From Zerene cesonia (lineage: Eukaryota; Arthropoda; Insecta; Lepidoptera; Pieridae), in NCBI RefSeq assembly GCF_012273895.1, contig NC_052105.1, positions 6,954,641 through 7,018,640 of the forward strand: a stretch of 64,000 bases of DNA, written 5' to 3'. The stretch's first letter is position 1; the number at the start of each line of letters is the position of its first letter. The translations under genes were made by a program, and so were the position numbers. Positions 1 to 11,406 of this stretch are shown in pieces. The notes below the pieces were generated by a model that saw only the letters and a program-made list of their open reading frames with translations, was not told where the DNA came from and ran no database searches.

Positions 1-272
1 GTACAGTATTTTAAAAATATATATATTAGTAACAAGTACAAAAGAAAGAGTACAATTTGTTGGGCGGCCTTATCACTCAGAAGTGATCTCTTCCAGGCAA
101 CCCGGGCAACTCATTAATGAGAATTATATACATTTAAAAATTAAAGTCCTGACTTCGTCCTAGAAGTCAGACTGACTCCCCTCCATTTAATATCCGCCAA
201 GTCTTTATTTCCCAAATAATTTAGCTTATTATGCAGCATAAATAATAAATTTTGAAAGAAATGAAAAAATTT

Positions 273-384
273 GATCACGAGGCGGGATTCGATAGTTCTT
301 AATCATCTCAATAGATGGCGTGGGGTGCCCCTTAGGCACATAAAACAATGGCAAAAAGACGCGGGTTCGAATCCCGCCTCATGA
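273..384. repeat. tRNA-derived SINE fragments, inverted
   Basis: An arm at 273-292 is repeated in inverted form at 367-384 around GGCGGGATTCGA. The right arm has a tRNA box-B sequence (GGTTCGAATCC). The same box-B segment recurs near 2210, 38480 and 44920, so this is a dispersed SINE rather than a tRNA gene. Confidence 0.5.
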
Positions 385-424
385 GTTTTCATGTGCTTTG
401 GATCACAAACAAAAATAAATATAT

Positions 425-3400
425 CTAAGAGAAAAAGGGCACGAACTGGTAGTACTGATGCGTGGCGGTGGGCCCGTCGAAGTGCGGCAGGGCGCGGGCG
501 CGGGGCCCCCGGGGGCCGAGCGCCCCCAGCGCCCCCATCGCCCCCAGCGCCCCGCGGCCCCCGCGCCCCCGGCCCCGCGGGCGCCGCGCGAACCCCTCGC
601 AGCCGTAGTAGCCGCGCATCGGGTAGTACATCGACGCTGGAACCCGGTTTACGTGTTGTGAGAGGGTTACGTCCTTAATATTGTATTATACTGGCTTGAT
701 ACCGAACAGTCTTAATAAATTTTCACAGTACAAAATTTCATCCTCTATTTTAATTACGATAAACAGGCAGACAGTCACATCTTCTACAATAATATCATAA
801 AGAGGAAACTTTTGTATTTTTGTGAGTTTGTAATGTTTTCACGCAAAAACCACTGGACCGATTAACAAATTATTTCACCATGAGAAAGCTACAATTTCAC
901 TGAGTGACATAGGCTATATATGTAACACAGGCCAAGCCAGGGCGAACATCTAGCGAGTTATGATTTAATTGATTGATGATTGAGAGAAGACCGTAAATTA
1001 TTTTAACAACTTAGCAATATTAATATATAGTTACCACAATGCATTATGCCCCCGATTATCACTTAGACCAGTCCTCTATATATCCCTACTAATATTATAA
1101 ATGCGAAAGTAACTCTGTCTGTCTGTCTGTCTGTTACGCTTTCACGCCTAAACCACTGAATCGATTTTGATAAAATTTGGTATGAAGATAGAACTGAACT
1201 TGGGTAAGGACATAGGATACTTTTTATCGCGAAAAAAGGGTAGAAAGGGTTGGAAGAGGGGATGAAAGTTTGTATGAAAGTTCGATCGTCAAACCGATTT
1301 TGATGAAACTTGGTATGAAGATGGAGCTAAACGTGGGAAAGAACAAACCATACTTTTTAATGCGAAGAAAATACTCCTTAGCATGTCGCGCGATATAAGC
1401 GAATTCTACGCGGGCGAAGCCGCGGGCGAAAAGCTAGTATATATATATTTTATGTGCATGTTGAGTATCTGAGAATCGGCCAACATCTATTTTTCATACC
1501 CTTGAATGATGAGAGTTAGGCAGAACATCGTTTGCTGGGTCAGCTAGTATAATAATACTTACATCAGTCATAAATCTATACATATTTTTTTCTCTGACTG
1601 ACTCTCATTCTCATGTGCATGTCGGGTGGGTCTGATAATCGGCCAAAGCCTTTTAATAGCCACTAAATCATAAAAAAAAATTGTTCTTAAGACATAGGCT
1701 CTCTCTCTCTCTCTCTCTCACTCTCTCTAGTCTATCTATGTAAACTAGCACAGGGCACATGCATTCGCATAGATATCTCTTTTAAAAGAAATAGATTATA
1801 TACGGTTACTGCCTTCTTATAATATTATAATATAACATGAAGAGATACTCATACTTTGTGGGAAGGGGTAGGCCGGCGGGCACGCGAACGGGTATCCATA
1901 GCTGTACGGGTTCGGTGCGTACATTCCTGAAACTGTAAATATAACAAGTTTATTTATGAGTTTTATAGCATTGAAATCTAATCTAATATTATGAAGCTGA
2001 AGAGTTTGTTTGTTGAATTTAATTGTAATGTTTTTATAGAATTGAAATTGCTCTCATCATCATCATCATCAGCCTATATATGTTCCCACTGCTGGCACAC
2101 AGGCCTCCTATGAGGGTTTTTGAGGGAGGGAAATTGCTTTAGTAATGAGAAATTAAAAAAAATAGACAGGCGTTGCTACGGTTTGGCATACGGTTTTGAT
2201 CGTGAGGCAGGATTCGAACCCGCGTCATTTTGCCAAACCGTATCAACGCCTAGCTTCTGAGAGAGGACGAGACTAGGCGTAATTAAACTTTATTTATAAT
2301 TGTAGTGTTCAAAGTTATTCTATATGTAGTTTTCATTAAAAATATATTATACTAGATGTTCGCCCCGTCTTCGCCCGTGGTACATATAACATGTCACTCT
2401 GTGAAGGTGCAGCTCTCTAATGGTGAAAGAATTTTTGAATTCAGTCCAGTGGTTTTTGCGTGAAAACTTTACAAACATACAAAAGTACAAAATAATGTTC
2501 CCTCTTTTTAATATTACTAGCTGCGCCCCGCGGTTTCACCCTAAAATAAAATATAACAAACCTGCATTCTTATATTCGCTCTCTCGCTCTGGCGTAGTCA
2601 TTTTCTCAGTCTTAACTCTTTTCTCTTCCATGTCGTCGGACGAGATGGAACTTATCGAGTCCCTTTTGGGTTTCTTCGTCTCGAGCGCGGAGCGAATTAT
2701 TATCCGACCTGATAATAAATAATTAAATAATATGTATTTACAAGTTCACGTAAATCGCTTTGTATGCGCGTAGGCGTAAGATTGCATAATAACGGTTTCA
2801 CTTTGATAGATTATAATTTTCTAGCTGCGCCCCGCGGTTTCACCTGCGTAAGTCCGTATCCCGTAGGAATATCGGTATAAAAAGTTGCCTATATGTTATT
2901 CCTGTTGTCCAGCTGTCTATGTACCGAATTTCATTGCAATCGGTTCAGTAGTTTTTGCGTGAAAGAGCAACAAACACACACACATCCTTACAAACTTTCG
3001 CATTTATAGTATTATTATTAGTATAAGTATGATTGAAAATCAATGCGTTGAAGTGAATTAGTAAGCAAATGTTACGAATTACAATACTTCGACAGTTTGG
3101 TATCTTGCCTATATACATTTATAGTTTGGTATATTGCATAATATATGGCCATGATATTTTATAATGTTTCGGCGTTATATTATATAACAATGGCTCAAAC
3201 TCAAACTCAAACATTTATTCATCATCATCTTAACACATAGAACCCAAAGGTGACTAAGTGACTGATCTATCAGCGCACAGCCAAAACTACTGGACTGATC
3301 GCGCTGAAATTTAAGAAGCTGATAGCCACTACAATGTTAGCTGCAAAGAAAGGATTTTAATTAATATTATCCCCGATGCGATAAAAGTTTTTCTATGTGG

Positions 3401-6310
3401 GAGTCGAGCACGCTTCGGCACGAATTGGGCCAGCTCGCACTGGAGAAGTACCACGCCCTCACAGGAGACTGGCGTGAAATAGTAGCGTGCTGTTTCGTAC
3501 GGTGAGTGGGGGAGGCGGAGCCCATTCGCAGAGGTAGTGACCTCTGCTGTTCATGGGCGATGGTGATCGCATACCATCAGGCAAACCACCTGCTCAGTTG
3601 CCAACTCAGTTATTACATAAAAACTAGGGGTGGAAAGTTTGTACCATGAAAATGAAATATAACCATAAAGGCAACGCCGCGAGCAACAGCTAGTATATAA
3701 TACCATCAAACGCGTGCCGCAACTGCTCCCTCTGTTCATCCAGCATCCTCTCGTGGGCGCGTCTCATCTTGTCGACGAGGCGAGCTCGGGCCGCGCGCTC
3801 GCCGATGTGCGAGCGCCCGTTGCGTTGCAGCTCGGGCCGTAGCTGGAAATTGGTCATGGGTTTATTATTTAAATGTATTTTTGACTACACATTTCAATGA
3901 TTTAATGTGGAATATAAAACTATCAAACCGTATGAGGTTATTAAGTATATGGGAATTTAGTGGATACTAACTAAATTGTGATATAATCGAATGGTCGCGG
4001 GTTCGAGACCAGGCGAGCGTGCAGGAAATAAATTGATTTTTCAAGATATCTGCACATATGGTTAATGTCCAAAAAAACAAAAGTTTGAAGACATGTGACA
4101 TCAGCCAACCTACCATAACCTGATGATGAAACTAACTGTGATATTATATAATGTGTGACTTCATTAATTCAAGTACATGAAATCACAAAAGTAAATGAAA
4201 TGTTTCTATATGAGCAGCAATTAAATAAATTAAAAAATTGTTTGTATATTATACATATACTAACAACTAAGAGCAATTAAGCTTTATTGTAGCATTGGCC
4301 TTTGCCTTTTCTTGCAATATGCTCCAATGAAATTTTTGCTACACCAAATTGAAATGCAATAATTTGTTTATGAAAAAACATTACATAACAGTATACACAT
4401 ATTTTGTATGCAATAAATATTAAATAATACATTGGTATTTTAAGAAAATTGTTAGGGCCACAATCTATACTAATATTACAAAGCTGAAGATTTTTTTGTT
4501 TGTTTGTTTGACCGCACTAATCTCAAGAAATACTGGTCCGATCTGAAAAATTCTTTCAGTATTAAATAGCCCATTGATTGAAGAAGGCTATAGGCTATAT
4601 ATGTACAACGAGCGAAGCAGAGGCGGACCTCTAGTATTAAATAATATTATGGTATTTCATAGACAAACAATATAAACATAAAATTTCCATACCTCAATTC
4701 TCTGAAACAGTTCTTCAATCAATCTGATCGCTTGCAACTTCTTCTGTATTTTGAGTAACTTCTTTTGCTCCTCGGAAACTTTCTTATTAACATCCACATC
4801 TTTTCTCTCCATCAGCTTTGCCAACTGCTTCTTTTTCCTTCTCTCTTCGCGCTCTCGCATTTTCTCCAATTTCTCTCGCTCCTTTTGCTCAATCTTTTGT
4901 CTTAAATAATGAAAAATTATACGTGAAACTCTTTCCTTGTTTCTGCAAGGAAAAGGCTCTTTGTTCACAGAAAAGTGAAATAGCTATGAGTTATATTATA
5001 AAGATGGAGTCTAAGCTAATAAGCAAGCTAAATAATTTCTGTTGCATAATTAAGTCATATGATTTAACTTTTTTAATATACTTTTGTCATTAAAATGTAA
5101 GAAAAAACAATTACCTGACACTACATTTAATGATTTACATTTTAATATGCTGCCATTTAAAGTGTAAATCAATAAATAATTGGATACATAATAGATCCTT
5201 TAAATAAAGAATGTTTTGTTCTTATTAGAACAATGCAGTGGCAGGGCAGCCTCTCTTACTGCTTTGAACAGAATTTGATACCTTTACACAAATAAATACA
5301 AATAGATTGGTTTTTTGAACCAATCTATTTGTAGTTAAGTTAAGAACATGTCGCCTTTAACACAAAATTCAATTTAATAAATAAACTAAATACCTCTCTT
5401 TAGCTTCTTGCTTGGCTTTCCTTTCCTTTTCTTGTTTTTCTTCCTCATCCTTAGCTCTCTGCCTTGCTGCCAATCGCTCCCTCACTATTGAGCGCCTTTT
5501 CACAGCTGCGTCAGTCATATGCTTTGTTTTATCAAAGTCTACTTGAATACTACACCATTCGGCCAGATCATTATTCTTCCGTAAGATCTTTTTGCCTCGT
5601 AAAGCATCCATACACCTCACAAAGCTAACATATTCACTAAATTGGACATAGGCTTCAAAATACAAAGCACTATCTTGTGCTGGTGTAGAAATGCCCCTCA
5701 TAGCCTCTTTCATCTGCATTCGATAGGGATCTGCTATAGGAATATCGACTTGCCGTATCGCTCCATACTTTTCGAAGATCTTTTTCAACAAACTTTCAGA
5801 TGGCACTGCATCTTCATTTCTATCGCGGTCATGGACAAACCAGGGTATCGGGAGGTTAGCTATGTGTATTGTGTCCGGTCTCTCGCCTGGTTTCATTTCG
5901 TCCATATCACTCGCGTCACGAAAGAACGAGTCCCATGCATGTCGACTTGGGAAATCCGATTTCGCTTCACAAACACGCACTTTTAGGGGATCGGGATAGT
6001 CGTTCAACTGTATAATCCTGTCCTCCAATCGTGATAGCACTCTCTCTAACTTTGGACGATTTTCCAACTCGGCATCAAACCTTATCACTTCAGAACTATG
6101 CTTAGACACTTTTAACATAGAGAATCCATCAGGTTGGATCATTTTTCGTAATTTTTCCATCAATTCCCAATTGGAAATCGACTTGCCGTGCACCTTGTGT
6201 GGGGGAAGCTGGATAGAAATGTTTATTTTCGCATAAGGCTTTAAATACAAACGTTGCGGCAAATACAAGGCCACAGCGTCTGTTGTGTCCCTACAAACTT
6301 GAATACTCAT
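425..6310 (-). CDS. Xe7: AKAP17A/XE7-like splicing-associated protein, 5 exons
   Basis: Exons read on the minus strand are 6310-5394, 4900-4693, 3842-3704, 1926-1855 and 636-425. All junctions are GT-AG and phases match, giving about 515 aa. The start at 6310 (MSIQVCRDTTDAV) is chosen because it aligns with the short N-terminus of the family; an upstream in-frame ATG at 6370 would add about 20 residues. Residues 1-305 match the AKAP17A family closely (SISNWELMEKLRKM, HAWDSFFRDASDMDE, GERPDTIHIANLPIPWF, FEKYGAIRQVDIPIADPYR). A long Lys/Glu/Arg-rich coiled coil follows (about 275-375). The C-terminus is rich in Tyr, Pro, Gly and Arg and is encoded by a very GC-rich last exon. Human AKAP17A is a nuclear-speckle protein that binds protein kinase A and affects splicing; the same role here is inferred. 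It is shorter than the human protein (about 695 aa) and lacks an obvious RS tail. Confidence 0.9.
800..954 (+). repeat. Helitron-like short element, family D
   Basis: It carries the shared block TTCACGCAAAAACCACTGGA and ends with ATATATGTAACACAGGC followed by CTAG. Related copies lie at 2352-2490, 12168-12326 and 39673-39832. Confidence 0.55.
1083..1437 (+). mobile_element. Helitron-like non-autonomous element, family E
   Basis: It starts with TC after an A (TCCCTACTAATATTATAAAT), ends with CTAG before a T, and has no target duplication, as expected for Helitron insertion between A and T. A GC-rich hairpin (CGCGGGCGAAGCCGCG) precedes the CTAG. The internal segment containing 'GATTTTGAT...TTGGTATGAAGAT' occurs twice. 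It has no coding capacity. Confidence 0.65.
1699..1728. repeat. (CT)n microsatellite
   Basis: A run of CT dinucleotides with one interruption, in the last intron of the AKAP17A homologue. Confidence 0.9.
2058..2130 (-). repeat. SINE 3' tail
   Basis: (ATC)n followed by AGCCTATATATGTTCCCACT is the reverse complement of the tail of the tRNA-derived SINE at 38655-38845. Confidence 0.6.
2168..2251. repeat. 84-bp hairpin containing tRNA box-B-like sequence
   Basis: Arms 2168-2188 and 2231-2251 are 21 bp each and pair with a single mismatch (left arm AGGCGTTGCTACGGTTTGGC). The loop carries GGATTCGAACC, a tRNA box-B-like sequence in reverse. It is probably a folded SINE fragment. Confidence 0.55.
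2352..2490 (-). repeat. Helitron-like element, family D
   Basis: CTAG at 2352-2355, then the reversed family-D block (CCGTCTTCGCCCGTGGTACA and CAGTGGTTTTTGCGTGAAAA). The 3' part of another Helitron-like element (CTAGCTGCGCCCCGCGG) begins near 2518. Confidence 0.55.
2821..3030 (-). mobile_element. Helitron-like element, family A (Lep1-type)
   Basis: Read on the minus strand it runs from ATAAATGCGAAAGTTTGTAA through ACTGAACCGATTGCAATGAA to CCGCGGGGCGCAGCTAG. Better-preserved copies are at 32993-33182 and 47285-47483. Confidence 0.65.
3400..3602 (-). repeat. SINE-like repeat (family H)
   Basis: Four copies in the window share a head (GATGGTATGCGATCACCAT in this orientation), a middle with CCCCCACTCACCGTACGAAA and a TTTCACGCC block: here, 38165-38505, 41470-41690 and 51740-51975. 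This copy ends about 100 bp from a splice donor of the AKAP17A homologue. Confidence 0.55.
3975..4130 (+). repeat. Partial tRNA-derived SINE
   Basis: It contains the box-B-like GGTTCGAGACCAGGCGAGCG and the downstream block GTTTGAAGACATGTGACATC, also seen at 19030-19200 and 38655-38845. The box-A half is missing. Confidence 0.55.
4465..4634 (+). mobile_element. Helitron-like element, family C
   Basis: 170 bp with A before the initial TC and T after the terminal CTAG. The body carries CAAAGCTGAAGATTTTTTTG and CTATAGGCTATATATGTACA. It sits in the intron between exons 2 and 3 of the AKAP17A homologue. Other copies are at 20530-20700 (minus), 33543-33710 and 53139-53296. Confidence 0.65.
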
Positions 6311-7117
6311 GATGAGTAACTTACAAAAACCTATTATAGTAAAAATATAATTAAACCTATCTGAATACAATGAATAGTGAATATTTATAATAAATGTTTA
6401 AAATTTAGATAAACGAGTGAAATAAAAAAGTAATGAGTTGAAAGCGATGACCATAGTATACTCCGAGACCAGCTTCCATTTTCGCACGATTAATCATTTT
6501 ATTCCCTAAGTAAGTAAATCAATTAACAATAAATGTAAATGAAAATTAGTGTAATAGTAGGTATATAAATTATGTTCTCTTGCTATTTTTTTCACGAATC
6601 AATTCCATTCTCAGCGTTCACTTATATGACAATCACTTTTGACTTTTAGAATTCTTGACACTTGTCTTTGAAACAACATGGATGGCATTACAGATATTTT
6701 ATTATGCTAAAGTCGATCGGTGGCTATTCTATATGCTACAGATAATATAATATATAATGTTTTATGTCTTTCGCTTACATTCGCACAAATATGTATTGAA
6801 ACACAGGAATGTACGAGGATATTTGACAATTATTTTTCCATAAAAGAGCGGATAATTTTGTTTGTAGACGACCAATACAATTTTATATTAAATTACCGCT
6901 TATGGGAGAGTTGTGTAGTATTTTCTTATGTTAAGAAAACATAGCAATACAACGATAATAATTATTAATTTGATCTTATATTTATTGCTGACATAAAACT
7001 CTATTCCGTTCTATTTAAGATTGAGAAATACTACAAACCACTTTTGACGTGACAACGTCTTAAATTAGGTTGCGGCTCGGAGTCACTTATGAAAAAGTGT
7101 AACGCCCGGTAACGTTA
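6311..7117. other. Upstream flank of AKAP17A homologue
   Basis: AT-rich sequence between the AKAP17A homologue start and the first gap. It should contain that gene's minus-strand promoter and 5' UTR. I see no clear TATA box, repeat or other gene. Confidence 0.4.
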
Positions 7118-8117
7118 NNNNNNNNNNNNNNNNNNNNNNNNNNNNNNNNNNNNNNNNNNNNNNNNNNNNNNNNNNNNNNNNNNNNNNNNNNNNNNNNNNN
7201 NNNNNNNNNNNNNNNNNNNNNNNNNNNNNNNNNNNNNNNNNNNNNNNNNNNNNNNNNNNNNNNNNNNNNNNNNNNNNNNNNNNNNNNNNNNNNNNNNNNN
7301 NNNNNNNNNNNNNNNNNNNNNNNNNNNNNNNNNNNNNNNNNNNNNNNNNNNNNNNNNNNNNNNNNNNNNNNNNNNNNNNNNNNNNNNNNNNNNNNNNNNN
7401 NNNNNNNNNNNNNNNNNNNNNNNNNNNNNNNNNNNNNNNNNNNNNNNNNNNNNNNNNNNNNNNNNNNNNNNNNNNNNNNNNNNNNNNNNNNNNNNNNNNN
7501 NNNNNNNNNNNNNNNNNNNNNNNNNNNNNNNNNNNNNNNNNNNNNNNNNNNNNNNNNNNNNNNNNNNNNNNNNNNNNNNNNNNNNNNNNNNNNNNNNNNN
7601 NNNNNNNNNNNNNNNNNNNNNNNNNNNNNNNNNNNNNNNNNNNNNNNNNNNNNNNNNNNNNNNNNNNNNNNNNNNNNNNNNNNNNNNNNNNNNNNNNNNN
7701 NNNNNNNNNNNNNNNNNNNNNNNNNNNNNNNNNNNNNNNNNNNNNNNNNNNNNNNNNNNNNNNNNNNNNNNNNNNNNNNNNNNNNNNNNNNNNNNNNNNN
7801 NNNNNNNNNNNNNNNNNNNNNNNNNNNNNNNNNNNNNNNNNNNNNNNNNNNNNNNNNNNNNNNNNNNNNNNNNNNNNNNNNNNNNNNNNNNNNNNNNNNN
7901 NNNNNNNNNNNNNNNNNNNNNNNNNNNNNNNNNNNNNNNNNNNNNNNNNNNNNNNNNNNNNNNNNNNNNNNNNNNNNNNNNNNNNNNNNNNNNNNNNNNN
8001 NNNNNNNNNNNNNNNNNNNNNNNNNNNNNNNNNNNNNNNNNNNNNNNNNNNNNNNNNNNNNNNNNNNNNNNNNNNNNNNNNNNNNNNNNNNNNNNNNNNN
8101 NNNNNNNNNNNNNNNNN
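7118..8117. other. Assembly gap (1000 N)
   Basis: Exactly 1000 N, a conventional placeholder of unknown true size. Open frames across it are artefacts. Confidence 0.99.
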
Positions 8118-11100
8118 AAATCTTCGCCCGTAAAACCGACTTTACAGGCAACCATTTTTTTTTGTTTTGTTTGCTCTTATTGTTTTTATTAAATCGATAT
8201 AAAACGAATAAATTCATACATATTAATCGAAATATCACGAAATACAAAAATCTTTATTTTTCTATATTTCTTTGGAAGTTATTATTTTGTTATAAGTATT
8301 GGTAATATCTTATGAAATGGTAGTAATCAAGTTGGTAGGTAAATAATAAAAAACAAAATGTGATAAAAATCCCGTTTATTAATACAGAACCGACATCTCT
8401 TGAAACTGTCGAGAGCGATTAAAATTTAACTGTAAAGATATCAAATAGATGTTACTTATCTATCATAAATAATTTAACATACAATGTACACAGCTCTCAT
8501 AAGTGTCACTTCAAATCGAAGCATTAAGTTACGCGTATTTAAAATTAAATAAATAATTTCTGTAAGCCTATGATCCATAACTGGACCATTTACAATATTC
8601 TGAACTATGCAAGATTTCATTATACTATTACATAAAATAAATGTCCAATCAAAATTGATGCAATATTTAAAATAGTATATTCAAACTACTTACAACTGAC
8701 TTTTTCAAGCCTTAGTTCAAACTTAATCATCAAATATCATAATTTGAATGTTAAGATTTCAAAAATGTGTTCTAAATTCTCTCTTTTATTTAATGTTTTA
8801 GGATTCCGAGATTTATTTATAGGGGTACCAATATCAGTAGCTCCCCTAAATTTTATGAATATTTTGCTATATAATTATAAAATTAGGATTTTTTAAAAAA
8901 AACTGAATTAGCAATATGTTAAAGTAAATGCTGAAATTTTAATATATAATGAAATCTTGTTATAGCATTATCTAGCTAACTATAGGAACCAAAGTTCTTA
9001 TCTTTCTTAACAATAAAAAAAATCGCCTTAGTTGTAAATGTTAAATCCAATACTTTTTGTCACTGGTGGGGCGCAAGAAGCTTTCTAAAAATGATTTTAA
9101 ATATTGATATAGTCTGTGTGAGTCAATTTAATACATTAAAATACATTTTAAATGTGTATCATTTAAATTTGTATTCATTGAGATTCGACCTTGGCGGTGG
9201 GATAATATTTTTAGCTTTGTGAATGTATCCTCAATTTTAGAGGTTTAATTTAAGACAAGATTTTTGGAACCCCTTTAAAATTATTTTTAGAAGCGCATGC
9301 ACTCCCGCAAACTTAATACTAAAATATAATGCTTTGGAGTAAGCTAATTCGTACATTTCTGAGGTATAAATAAATTTCTATTCAATTGAAGCACTTTTCT
9401 CATAAGGCTTAATTAAATTTAAATTCTAATATTATACAAGCACAAAAAATTTCCGTTTTCGCATTTATGAAAACAACTGATGATATAGCTGAAAGACATT
9501 AAATCAGCAATCATTTTACAATTTACAGTTATTTCCTATTAAATAACAAAATACCTTTTAATCCAATCATCCTTTCAAAGTAGGCTTATAACAATCTCAA
9601 ATTCAATCTACATATTTATTGCTTACTCCGTACAATCCACGATATATATTAATCAAATAAACATACCCAAACTTCATTTCAAACTAACAAATAATATAAA
9701 ATTGTGAATTATAAAATTGTGATGGAAATGTTAAGCGTAAATAGCGAATGTCGCAGGCAAACCATAGTGAGTTTATGAATAAACTAGCCATTGGCAGTGG
9801 TAGATATTACACTTTTACCATATTGAATTAAAATCCATGTGCAATAACATGAGATGCATATCATACTTTATAGATGTGCTTTTTAAACAGCCAGTAAAAC
9901 CATTTTTACTACAACATTATAGTACGGCAGCCACATTTTATCTTACACGGTAAGTATTCATGTTGCAGCCAATGTGTTCAAACCCTATCATTTGCCCTAG
10001 ACACAGCTCAAGCACTAAGTAAAATAATGCTCATATTTATGCGACAACGAGACAGGTATTAATCTAAGAGACATTAATTTATCTAAATACAATATTTACA
10101 AATATCATGTACATATTTCCGACCGACCAAATACATAACTATATTTGTAAAACAATCTATGAACTCACAGACACATATTGTTCTATGCAATAATTAAAAA
10201 ATAAACTCTCAGTCTTCTATCAAATAGTTATAGTAGATCGTTATATATAAGATCCTTCTGATTTACATACATACACTTTTTACAGAATGGAAAAGTTTGT
10301 ATCTTAATTATTTACCAATATAGTTTGTAACATTTCACATCACGTGGGTTTCTCGGAAGCCCAATAGCAGAAAACACTTGGCGCCGTACATCCAGTCAAT
10401 GTGAAATCTGGCAGTGAATCTCTTACATCAACACATTATTGTTCATTCCTTTTGAATATTGTACAGTCAAAGCTGTATGAATGATGAGAATAGTATTTTT
10501 ATTTCTTATTCAACTTTGCACAACTTTATAGTGGCAACTATTTTATTGTTAATTTTTATGATACATATATATATTGAAATATATATTAAAATTACTTGAC
10601 AACTTATTGTATATAGTATTATTTGAATGCAGTGTGAGGTTGTGTTTAAACCATCTATTCACTTCATTTTTGTTTTTGCAACACTTTTGTGTGTGACATG
10701 CCTCAAAACAAAATTCTACAGCAAATATTTTGTTATTATTGTATAGAAATACTTTTATAAGCCCCATCATGTTTCTTAAATTATTTAAACAAGTGTTAAC
10801 TATTGTATATGAACACTTATTAGAGTTTGTTGATTGTAAACTTTCTGTATAGTGAAGTTTATTGAGTTCATTGAATGAGAGGTATATACATCAGATATAG
10901 TATGTGGAGGCTCAATCAGCAGCATATTTTTGTCCATATGTCTATAAACAGAGCAGGTATTTGATTGTCTTCAACAGTTTTATATGCAACTATTACTGGT
11001 CTTGTTATTTTACTCTGCAACATATTCTGTTCTCAATGGCTATCATAATTCCTAGATGTTTTTGCATTCATACAGAGCTGCAGTTGACATGCTTGTCACC

Positions 11101-11406
11101 TATATTGTTCAGAATGAACACAATAACTATGATTTCTGTTCAGTATGCAACGCAGCCACTATATCCCCACCAACAATAGTCATTATTCCCATCACTATAC
11201 ATAGCCACATAACACCCAACTGTTCACTTCAAAGTGGTACAGCAATGGCCGGGCGCATGGTCTATTGTATGTACTCGAAGTGTTGCATGTTGCATCACTT
11301 TCTACACTTATTCCCACCAAAACAGCTGGTATTCAGCTCAACCCCACCATTCCACTGCACTATTCACACTGTTCACAACACTTCACTACTCCCGCCAGTC
11401 CATATA
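8118..11406 (-). other. AT-rich, transposon-poor region, possible long 3' UTR
   Basis: It lies directly 3' of the stop codon at 11407-11409 of the minus-strand gene. Unlike other non-coding stretches here, I see no Helitron-like, SINE or MITE copies in about 3.3 kb. A reverse AATAAA (TTTATT) lies near 8374. The absence of insertions suggests constraint, for example a long 3' UTR, but transcript evidence is not available. No convincing ORF was found. Confidence 0.35.

Noticed and set aside
366..380. Possible tRNA gene from the box-B sequence
   Set aside because: No box A at proper spacing and no cloverleaf; the same segment recurs in SINE copies.
391..678. Plus-strand ORFs rich in Ala, Pro, Arg and Gly
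   Set aside because: Antisense shadows of the GC-rich last exon of the AKAP17A homologue, which joins its upstream exon in phase.
7087..8247. Long ORFs made mostly of X (also at the other three gaps)
   Set aside because: They span runs of N and have no sequence support.
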